From positions 1 to 6,053 of the forward strand of contig CANHFN010000051.1 in assembly GCA_947459935.1 (NCBI GenBank): a DNA stretch of 6,053 nt. The letters run 5' to 3'. This DNA comes from Actinomycetota bacterium (GTDB lineage Bacteria > Actinomycetota > Actinomycetes > Nanopelagicales > Nanopelagicaceae). A model generated the notes under the pieces. It was not told the origin of the DNA, did no database searches, and saw only the letters and a list, made by a program, of their open reading frames with translations. Position 1 is the first letter of the stretch. Each line of letters starts with the position of its first letter. Shown one piece after another: positions 1-4,557 of the stretch. The translations under genes and the position numbers were made by a program.

Positions 1-99
1 CCCAGTATCGTCCACACTCACGAAAAAATGCGGCATAACGTTACGGAAATACTCCCGCATATCCCGAGATGAGCCACTTCCTCTTAACCAACTCGTTCA
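1..99. other. Unresolved left edge, no supportable gene
   Basis: Several short frames are open here and none can be chosen. On the plus strand one frame runs from the edge to a TGA at 70-72 and another to a TAG at 128-130. On the minus strand an ATG at 58-60 opens leftward with MREYFRNVMPHFF, and another frame stops near 43. All are too short to recognise. The stretch could be the end of an upstream gene, the start of a divergent gene, or the 5' region of the acyltransferase gene. No convincing promoter or ribosome binding site was seen in it. Confidence 0.4.
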
Positions 100-130
100 G
101 TGGGCATTCACGCAAGAAATCATTACCTAG

Positions 131-136
131 TAGATT
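131..136 (+). promoter_or_regulatory. Possible -10 box (TAGATT) for the acyltransferase
   Basis: TAGATT fits the actinobacterial -10 pattern TANNNT and ends 8 bp before the GTG at 145, close to the spacing of the other promoters in this window. No good -35 is visible. It is the weakest of the promoter calls because the start codon itself is uncertain. Confidence 0.3.
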
Positions 137-144
137 TACACCTT

Positions 145-1173
145 GTGAGATCAGGTGTGCCAAAAAGACTCGACTACATAGACCTTTTGCGGGTCATAGG
201 TCTTGGTTCTGTCATCGCTTTCCACTATCTATATAGCGCTATTTCCCGAGGTCGCACACCAAACGTTACAGAGTCCCCAGTAATGGGTTTGGCACAGTAC
301 GGATATCTTGGAGTAGAACTCTTCTTTATGATTACGGGCTTTGTCATGATTGCCTCTACACAGAGCATTTCAGTAGGCACATTCTTGCGCAAACGCTTTC
401 TACGTCTCTATCCAATGTACTGGTTAGCATTGATTTTGATTTTCTTTACAACACAGTTTGGTATTTGGAATCGACCTGGTTTAAAGGCTGAAGATTTTTT
501 TTACGCCCTTACTATGTTTCCTAAAGAGTTCAGCCATCAATGGCTGGATCCCGCTCACTGGTTTTTGGCTAGACTTTTGCAGTTCTATATTTTCATTTTT
601 GTAGTCTTGCTCTTTCGCTTAAACCGATACTTACCAAACATTTTCCTGTGGTGGTCCCTTATCGGTTTTGTCTGGAACGTCTTTGATCTCAACAATTTTG
701 GGATTTGGTACTTCAATGGATTCTTCGCCCTCATTGCAGGTGGAGCAATCATTTACTCAATAGGTCAATGGGGTTTGAATCGATTCAGAGCTGTCGGCCT
801 CATTGCCTCATACCTATGGGCGCTGTCCTCGCGCATGGAACTCGTACCTTGGTTGGATGCTAACCGAGGACCCAATCATTCCGCACTTGTTATCGGAAGT
901 ATTGTTACTGTGCTCTACATTTTAATGCTCTCAACTTTGAACTCAAAAGTTGCAAAGATTCGGATACATGGCATGGCAACAGCAGCCGCAATTACCTATC
1001 CCTTGTTTTTAATTCATGACCGAATTGGCAATCTAGCAATTGCTAGATTCGGTACACCAACCAATCAATATTTCCTCTATCTCTTTATTACGGTAACCCT
1101 GACTTTTGTTGCCTTCGGAATGCTTAAGTTGGAGGGCAAAATCATGTCAAAGTTTCAGCGGGCAAGTAAGTAA
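145..1173 (+). CDS. Acyltransferase 3 family integral membrane protein
   Basis: Members of this family (OafA, Oac and relatives) are multi-pass membrane proteins that move acyl groups, often acetyl, onto cell-surface sugars or lipids; the substrate here cannot be told. With the start at GTG 145 (342 aa), the family's first helix carries RLDYIDLLR and the conserved His27 (AFHY). The second helix is GYLGVELFFMITGF from residue 53, followed by the basic RKRFLRLYP loop at 82-90. Many hydrophobic segments follow, and near the end comes YPLFLIH with His291. The usual WTLxxExxFY motif reads WFLARLLQFY (139-148), so its Glu is missing. The start is uncertain: GTG codons at 100, 145 and 157 are all in frame. 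I chose 145 because a -10-like TAGATT precedes it and the residues upstream do not look like the family. The gene is convergent with the lipoprotein genes, with no clear terminator in the 85-bp gap. Confidence 0.85.
   Translation: MRSGVPKRLDYIDLLRVIGLGSVIAFHYLYSAISRGRTPNVTESPVMGLAQYGYLGVELFFMITGFVMIASTQSISVGTFLRKRFLRLYPMYWLALILIFFTTQFGIWNRPGLKAEDFFYALTMFPKEFSHQWLDPAHWFLARLLQFYIFIFVVLLFRLNRYLPNIFLWWSLIGFVWNVFDLNNFGIWYFNGFFALIAGGAIIYSIGQWGLNRFRAVGLIASYLWALSSRMELVPWLDANRGPNHSALVIGSIVTVLYILMLSTLNSKVAKIRIHGMATAAAITYPLFLIHDRIGNLAIARFGTPTNQYFLYLFITVTLTFVAFGMLKLEGKIMSKFQRASK
1030..1049. repeat. Perfect 20-bp palindrome inside the acyltransferase gene
   Basis: AATCTAGCAATTGCTAGATT is identical to its own reverse complement over all 20 bases and stops being symmetric immediately outside. 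It encodes NLAIAR late in the acyltransferase, just after the conserved PLFLIH segment. In RNA it could fold as a tight hairpin; in DNA it could be a protein-binding site. No function is known to me. Confidence 0.9.
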
Positions 1174-1258
1174 TCCGTACTCGATCGTAACTGGCACAGC
1201 GCGCGAACCAAGGCAAGTTAAAACACTGCCGGAAAACGGTAACTCTCCGAATTGGTAA

Positions 1259-1603
1259 CTATTTAGCGCCCTTGTTTATTTCAAAACAGTATTTTAGCAA
1301 TTTGGTGTATCCACCTAGATCGTCAACAACGCCGTTGTCTGTGGCACCTTTCAGGACATCGGCATAGAGTCGAAACTCTGGGTAATCGGAGGCTAGCTTT
1401 GCAAATTGCTTACTAGCAACATCGGCATAACCTGCACCTCCACGCAAATCACTAGCCATAAATCTGTCCATATAAGCTTTAAAATTCTTGCAAGGTTCCA
1501 CAGCAGCTTCATCTGCTGTCATTTTTGAGCCACACCCAACGAGGCCAACTGGGAGTACAAGAACCGCGATAGCAAGAACTGCCTTGTTTCTAAATTTTCT
1601 CAT
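1259..1603 (-). CDS. Small secreted lipoprotein, paralogue of the neighbouring one (114 aa)
   Basis: I do not recognise the family. The N-terminus is a classic lipoprotein signal: basic MRKFRNK, a hydrophobic stretch, then the lipobox LVGC with the lipidated Cys at residue 24, so the mature protein of about 91 aa should be anchored outside the cytoplasmic membrane. After the anchor comes KMTADEAAVEPCKNF, nearly identical in the 120-aa paralogue encoded just upstream. Besides the anchor, only Cys38 and Cys106 are present. Both are conserved in the paralogue at about the same distance (68 versus 69 residues), which suggests a disulfide. The remaining sequence looks mostly helical. The gene has its own promoter-like box and a probably leaderless start at ATG 1601-1603, with no Shine-Dalgarno sequence. 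Function is unknown. Confidence 0.85.
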   Translation of the reverse strand: MRKFRNKAVLAIAVLVLPVGLVGCGSKMTADEAAVEPCKNFKAYMDRFMASDLRGGAGYADVASKQFAKLASDYPEFRLYADVLKGATDNGVVDDLGGYTKLLKYCFEINKGAK

Positions 1604-1609
1604 AAAGAG

Positions 1610-1615
1610 ATTTTA
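1610..1615 (-). promoter_or_regulatory. -10 box TAAAAT for the 114-aa lipoprotein gene
   Basis: Read on the minus strand, TAAAAT is followed by 6 bases (CTCTTT) and then the ATG, which places the transcription start at or next to the A of the start codon. A clear -35 is not visible. The arrangement matches the sister lipoprotein gene. Confidence 0.6.
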
Positions 1616-1673
1616 ACTCAGAAAACACCATTATCCACTCGGTACTAGCAAATCTTTGTTCGTGGCTCATATT

Positions 1674-1692
1674 GCAAGGCGCTAGAGCTTGC
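1674..1692 (-). terminator. Weak stem-loop downstream of the 120-aa lipoprotein gene
   Basis: GCAAG (1674-1678) and CTTGC (1688-1692) form a perfect 5-bp inverted repeat with a 9-base loop, 10 bases past the stop codon of the 120-aa gene. No T-tract follows on the minus strand, so it is at best a weak terminator or an RNA 3'-end stabiliser. Confidence 0.25.
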
Positions 1693-1701
1693 CGACCATA
1701 A

Positions 1702-2064
1702 CTATTCGGGAGTATTGATCGGGATACAGTAAAACAGCAGATCGCTATAGGTTCCAAGAGGGTCACCAGTAGAGCCGGTTTCTGACACTTCTTTCAAGTA
1801 TTTAGCAAACTCCCCAAATTGAGGATCCAACGATGCAACATCTTCAAATTGCGCACTGGCCTCCCCCGCATAACTCATAACGGAGGCTCTATCTTGCGCA
1901 GTCATGCTGTCTGTCATTTTCTCAAAAGTTGCACAGGGTTCCACGGCCGCCTCTTCGGCTGACATTTTTTCCGAGCTGCAACTTGCAAACATGAATGGCA
2001 CAGCCAGCACCACCAACAAGAGTGCGAACTTGCTCCTAAATTTAGACATCCACTGTGAACTCAT
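1702..2064 (-). CDS. Small secreted lipoprotein, first copy of the tandem pair (120 aa)
   Basis: This is a paralogue of the 114-aa lipoprotein encoded just downstream on the same strand. The signal peptide has a basic SKFRSK start, a hydrophobic run, and a lipobox-like MFASC ending at Cys29. The -3 residue is Phe, which is unusual but tolerated in some lipoproteins. The mature part opens with KMSAEEAAVEPCATF, matching the sister protein, and holds just two further cysteines, Cys44 and Cys113, in equivalent places. Both proteins end with a short Tyr-Cys-rich segment (LFYCIPIN versus LKYCFEIN). Alignment with the paralogue would favour a start at Met6, but the -10 box spacing supports ATG 2062-2064. 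No Shine-Dalgarno sequence is seen for either. The role is unknown; a tandem duplication that has since diverged is inferred. Confidence 0.85.
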   Translation of the reverse strand: MSSQWMSKFRSKFALLLVVLAVPFMFASCSSEKMSAEEAAVEPCATFEKMTDSMTAQDRASVMSYAGEASAQFEDVASLDPQFGEFAKYLKEVSETGSTGDPLGTYSDLLFYCIPINTPE

Positions 2065-2070
2065 GAGTAA

Positions 2071-2076
2071 AGAATA
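2071..2076 (-). promoter_or_regulatory. -10 box TATTCT for the 120-aa lipoprotein gene
   Basis: On the minus strand TATTCT is followed by 6 bases (TTACTC) and then ATG at 2064, so a leaderless transcript is expected. This box is the main reason to prefer the 120-aa start over Met6. No strong -35 was found. Confidence 0.55.
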
Positions 2077-2230
2077 ACTTGATGAATCTACAAAACGTGA
2101 AAAGAGCGGTGAGACACCAACCGTGACTAGTCAATCAGAAGCCGAATTGGCATTAGAAAATCACTTGATGACTACACAACACCCATAAAGAGTAGAGATG
2201 GCTCACATTCAGTACATCTAACCCCCAAAC

Positions 2231-2257
2231 AGGCGATGCCTACTCGCGAGTTCGCCT
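2231..2257 (+). repeat. Compound dyad upstream of the flavoprotein gene
   Basis: AGGCGA (2231-2236) and TCGCCT (2252-2257) are perfect inverted repeats. Between them, abutting the right arm, sits a perfect 10-bp palindrome ACTCGCGAGT (2242-2251). It overlaps where the -35 of the flavoprotein promoter should lie, so an operator is one reading. A T-rich but interrupted tail (CTTTCATCTTT) follows, so a weak terminator or attenuator for plus-strand transcription from further left is another. Confidence 0.4.
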
Positions 2258-2267
2258 CTTTCATCTT

Positions 2268-2273
2268 TACAGT
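2268..2273 (+). promoter_or_regulatory. -10 box TACAGT for the flavoprotein gene
   Basis: TACAGT is followed by 6 bases (TCACGC) and the ATG at 2280. There is no Shine-Dalgarno sequence, so a leaderless start is likely. The -35 position falls inside a palindrome and does not resemble TTGACA. Confidence 0.5.
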
Positions 2274-2279
2274 TCACGC

Positions 2280-3704
2280 ATGGAGAGAGATGTTAAGTAC
2301 CCAACCATTATTCAAGGTGGAATGGGCATTGCCGTCTCTTCATGGCAATTAGCAAAACAAGTTTCAATGGCTGGAGAACTAGGAGTTATCTCAGGCACGG
2401 CCATTGATTCAGTTGTTGCTCGCCGACTTCAAGATGGAGATACATCCGGAGATATCCGACGGGCCATGTCGCATTTTCCGAACCAAAAAACTATTTCAGA
2501 AATCATGGACCGCTTCTATGTTGAAGGTGGTCGCCCCGCAGATAAACCTTACTTAGATGTTCCAAAGTTAAGTATCAAGGGAAATTTATTCTCAAACAAT
2601 CTTTTGGCTGTTTCTAGTTTTGTTGAGGTGTGGCTCGCAAAAGAAGGCCACAGCGGATTAATCGGAATGAATATTCTTGAAAAAATTCAACTAGCCATAC
2701 CTGCGCAACTCTATGGCGCGATGCTTGCAGAAGTTGATTACATACTGATTGGTGCTGGCATTCCGGCACAAATCCCGCACTTACTCAATGAGATTTCAGT
2801 TGGCAACAAAGTTGCAATGAAGGTCGAAGTAGCTGAAACGAAAGAGAAGCACTATTTACACTTTGATCCAACAACTCTTGGGATCGAGAACTTTCCCATA
2901 AAACGTCCAGACTTTTTGGCAATTGTTTCATCACACGCACTCGTCGCGTATTTGAATAAGGACATAGAAACAAAACCAGATGGATTTGTTATTGAGTACC
3001 ACGTTGCCGGAGGGCACAACGCTCCCCCTCGCGCCAAGAATGCGATCGATGAGAATGGTGAGGCGGTCTATAACGATCTAGATATACCAAACCTAGAAAA
3101 GATCCTGGCATCTGGTTCTCCATTCTGGCTTGCTGGAGGCTTTGCTACACCCGAAAAAGTAGTTGAAGCCATCGCCCATGGAGCAAAGGGCGTGCAAGTC
3201 GGCTCAGTGTTTGCTCTAACAAGCGAATCTGGTTTTACTCAAGAAAACAGATCTACCGTTCTAAACTCACTTGCTGATCCAAGTATGCGAGTGCTTACAG
3301 ATGCCAGTGCCTCTCCTACTGGCTTTCCATTCAAAGTAATCCAAAACAATCAAACTCTTTCAAACGATGGTCTCTATAAAGAGCGCATGCGCATTTGCGA
3401 TTTGGGTTATTTGCGCACAATGTATCAACGCGAAAAAGGTGGTATCGGATATCGATGCCCGGCAGAACCACTAGATAACTATGAGTTTAAAAACGGCCAA
3501 GTGGATCAAGCACAGGGCTCTAAATGTTTATGTAATGCGCTCATGGCCGATATCGGCTTGGGTCAACGCCGGCCAGATGGCCGAACTGAGATCTCGCTTC
3601 TCACCTTTGGTTCAGATTTGGAAGGTCCTCGAGCTATGCGCCAAAGACATCCAGAGGGATGGAATGCCCTTCAGGCAATCGCTTTTCTAAAAGAACTTCT
3701 CTAA
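2280..3704 (+). CDS. Nitronate monooxygenase-type FMN flavoprotein, large form with C-terminal Cys cluster
   Basis: This belongs to the NAD(P)H-dependent flavin oxidoreductase / nitronate monooxygenase family (TIM-barrel FMN proteins that oxidise nitronates or related compounds). At 474 aa it is longer than the usual 310-360 aa. The N-terminal flavin loop is IQGGMGIAVSSWQLA (11-25). AGGHNAPPR (243-251) carries His246 at the family's catalytic position. WLAGGFATPEK (283-293) and GVQVGSVFAL (304-313) make the FMN phosphate site. The extra C-terminal part has ASPTGFPFKV (344-353), RICDLGYLR, YRCPAEP and KCLCNALMADIGLGQ. All four cysteines of the protein (373, 393, 416, 418) lie here. From memory these motifs recur in a subgroup of large homologues in Actinobacteria and Proteobacteria. 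The true substrate is unknown, so the family name should not be taken as proof of nitronate oxidation. It stands alone between two oppositely oriented genes. Confidence 0.9.
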   Translation: MERDVKYPTIIQGGMGIAVSSWQLAKQVSMAGELGVISGTAIDSVVARRLQDGDTSGDIRRAMSHFPNQKTISEIMDRFYVEGGRPADKPYLDVPKLSIKGNLFSNNLLAVSSFVEVWLAKEGHSGLIGMNILEKIQLAIPAQLYGAMLAEVDYILIGAGIPAQIPHLLNEISVGNKVAMKVEVAETKEKHYLHFDPTTLGIENFPIKRPDFLAIVSSHALVAYLNKDIETKPDGFVIEYHVAGGHNAPPRAKNAIDENGEAVYNDLDIPNLEKILASGSPFWLAGGFATPEKVVEAIAHGAKGVQVGSVFALTSESGFTQENRSTVLNSLADPSMRVLTDASASPTGFPFKVIQNNQTLSNDGLYKERMRICDLGYLRTMYQREKGGIGYRCPAEPLDNYEFKNGQVDQAQGSKCLCNALMADIGLGQRRPDGRTEISLLTFGSDLEGPRAMRQRHPEGWNALQAIAFLKELL

Positions 3705-3736
3705 CAATAGTTGCCGTGTTCTATTTGGTTTTAGAG
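3699..3736. terminator. Imperfect inverted repeat spanning both convergent stop codons
   Basis: CTCTAA (3699-3704) pairs with TTAGAG (3731-3736), and CAATAG (3705-3710) pairs with CTATTTG (3721-3727) with one bulged base, around a 10-base loop. The structure includes the stop codons of the flavoprotein and the hydrolase genes, which lie only 16 bp apart. It is AT-rich. A T-rich stretch follows only on the minus-strand side (AAGTTCTTTT). It may act as a bidirectional terminator, but it is not a textbook one. Confidence 0.35.
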
Positions 3737-4500
3737 GTTAGTCCCTCGATAAAGGTAAGGCTATTTTGGAAAATTAACTCTTGGTCATAATCCAAGGTTG
3801 CAACGTGATAACTGTTCACCAATTCGATTCGAGTCTTGTTGTGTGAACCAATCTCGTTCAAAATGATTTCAGTATTTGCCACCGGCAACGTGTGATCTTC
3901 GACTGAGTGAAAAAGTTGAACGGGAACAGTAATCTTTCCTAAATTGCGCCGGGTAATGCGGAGCATTTTGAGCAGCTGATAAATGCCGCGAGTAGGCAGT
4001 GCGTCATAGCCCCATTCAGTGATGCCGGGGCGTTTAATGTCATCACCAACGCTGGTGCGCAATTTTTGAAAACGAGAGAAAAAGAAAGCTAACTCAACGG
4101 GGACACCTTTAACATAAATCATTGGATTTACCAGAATTATTCCTGCAATTTTTTCATTATTGGAAGCAGCGACATTAAGGACTGTGCCCCCACCCATGGA
4201 AAGTCCTACCAAGAAGATGGTGTCGCAGGTTTTTTGCAACTCACTTAGTTCAAAGGTTACTTTCGCCGACCACTCTTGCCACTTTGTGTTGTTGAGATCT
4301 TCTACCTTGGTTCCGTGACCTGGCAACAAAGGAACTCGTACTGAATAGCCTCTGGAATAAAGAAACTCTCCCCACGGACGCATAGATGGAGGTGATCCGG
4401 TAAAGCCATGTACTAGCAAAACTCCAATATGTGCATTCTTACCAGAACCTTGTGCCGACCAATCCTGCAGCCATCCCGCCGGTGCTCCTTCAACTGCCAT
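3721..4500 (-). CDS. Alpha/beta-hydrolase: carboxylesterase / monoacylglycerol lipase type
   Basis: This 259-aa cytoplasmic serine hydrolase resembles Est30-type carboxylesterases and bacterial monoacylglycerol lipases, which cleave short- to medium-chain esters or monoacylglycerols. The oxyanion-hole motif is VHGFTGSP (30-37), and LPGHG (59-63) follows. The nucleophile elbow is GLSMGG with Ser101. The acid is most likely Asp202 (SVEDHTLP) and the base His232 (NSYHVATLDYD). A cap-like insertion lies between about residues 128 and 185. There is no signal peptide or membrane segment. The start at ATG 4498-4500 is well supported: it lies 6 bp after the -10 of the best promoter in the window. The gene diverges from the exonuclease gene across 53 bp and converges on the flavoprotein gene. 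The natural substrate cannot be told; lipid turnover is a reasonable guess. Confidence 0.93.
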   Translation of the reverse strand: MAVEGAPAGWLQDWSAQGSGKNAHIGVLLVHGFTGSPPSMRPWGEFLYSRGYSVRVPLLPGHGTKVEDLNNTKWQEWSAKVTFELSELQKTCDTIFLVGLSMGGGTVLNVAASNNEKIAGIILVNPMIYVKGVPVELAFFFSRFQKLRTSVGDDIKRPGITEWGYDALPTRGIYQLLKMLRITRRNLGKITVPVQLFHSVEDHTLPVANTEIILNEIGSHNKTRIELVNSYHVATLDYDQELIFQNSLTFIEGLTSKTK

Positions 4501-4504
4501 ATGG
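4497..4504. repeat. CCATATGG palindrome on the hydrolase start codon
   Basis: This perfect 8-bp palindrome contains the hydrolase ATG. An identical copy sits on the exonuclease ATG at 4550-4557, exactly 53 bp away, close to five helical turns. It may be an operator half or coincidence. Confidence 0.5.
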
Positions 4505-4506
4505 AA

Positions 4507-4535
4507 ATACTAGGTCCTGACTGTTGTCAGTTCAA
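4507..4535 (-). promoter_or_regulatory. Promoter of the hydrolase gene: TTGAAC-N17-TAGTAT
   Basis: On the minus strand the -35 TTGAAC (4530-4535) and -10 TAGTAT (4507-4512) are separated by exactly 17 bp, and the ATG begins 6 bp past the -10. This is a near-consensus housekeeping promoter with a leaderless start, and the clearest promoter in the window. Confidence 0.75.
4517..4530. repeat. Inverted repeat CTGAC-TGTT-GTCAG between the divergent promoters
   Basis: The arms at 4517-4521 and 4526-4530 are perfect 5-bp inverted repeats with a 4-base spacer, lying between the two -10 boxes. If both genes are leaderless this DNA is not transcribed, so an RNA hairpin is unlikely and a binding site for a dimeric regulator is more plausible. 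Confidence 0.45.
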
Positions 4536-4546
4536 TGACATACCAT
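4517..4546 (+). promoter_or_regulatory. Promoter of the exonuclease gene: CTGACT-N18-TACCAT
   Basis: The -10 TACCAT (4541-4546) ends 7 bp before the ATG at 4554. A weak -35-like CTGACT (4517-4522) lies 18 bp upstream. The elements interleave with those of the opposing hydrolase promoter, so the two cannot easily be occupied by polymerase at once. Confidence 0.5.
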
Positions 4547-4549
4547 CGA

Positions 4550-4557
4550 CCATATGG
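4550..4557. repeat. CCATATGG palindrome on the exonuclease start codon
   Basis: This is the second copy of the palindrome that covers the hydrolase ATG. Here it extends to the 10-bp palindrome ACCATATGGT (4549-4558). It covers the predicted transcription start of the exonuclease gene. Confidence 0.5.

Larger units (their letters stand above)
2065..2279. other. Divergent intergenic region between lipoprotein and flavoprotein genes
   Basis: This 215-bp stretch holds the two outward -10 boxes described separately. It also contains a perfect 10-bp palindrome TGACTAGTCA at 2124-2133 and a compound dyad at 2231-2257 just before the flavoprotein promoter. Short frames exist (for example MAHIQYI from ATG 2198) but none is supported as a gene. 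No tRNA or other RNA gene could be recognised. Confidence 0.6.

Noticed and set aside
1..130. Partial gene entering from the left in one of several open frames
   Set aside because: Competing frames on both strands are open over the same bases and none is long enough to show a recognisable motif.
1174..1258. Terminator between the acyltransferase and lipoprotein genes
   Set aside because: Only a 4-bp stem with a bulge (1212-1230) and a repeated GGTAACT (1238-1244, 1254-1260) are present, with no T-tract on either strand.
2124..2133. TGACTAGTCA palindrome in the intergenic region
   Set aside because: About six 10-bp palindromes are expected by chance in a window this long, and its position fits no promoter element.
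2198..2221. Short frame MAHIQYI followed by a hairpin, resembling an attenuator leader peptide
   Set aside because: There is no convincing promoter or ribosome site for it, no run of codons for one amino acid, and the downstream gene has its own promoter-like box after the hairpin.
2785..3037. Two minus-strand open frames of about 60 codons
   Set aside because: They lie antisense within the strongly supported flavoprotein gene, overlap each other, and have no recognisable protein features.
3546..3583. GCCGATATCGGC palindrome followed by CGGCCA-GA-TGGCCG inside the flavoprotein gene
   Set aside because: Palindromes of 12 bp are expected once or twice in 6 kb by chance, and the bases encode conserved family residues.
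3481..3690. Plus-strand frame of 69 codons
   Set aside because: It is an out-of-frame shadow inside the flavoprotein gene, whose conserved motifs continue through this stretch.
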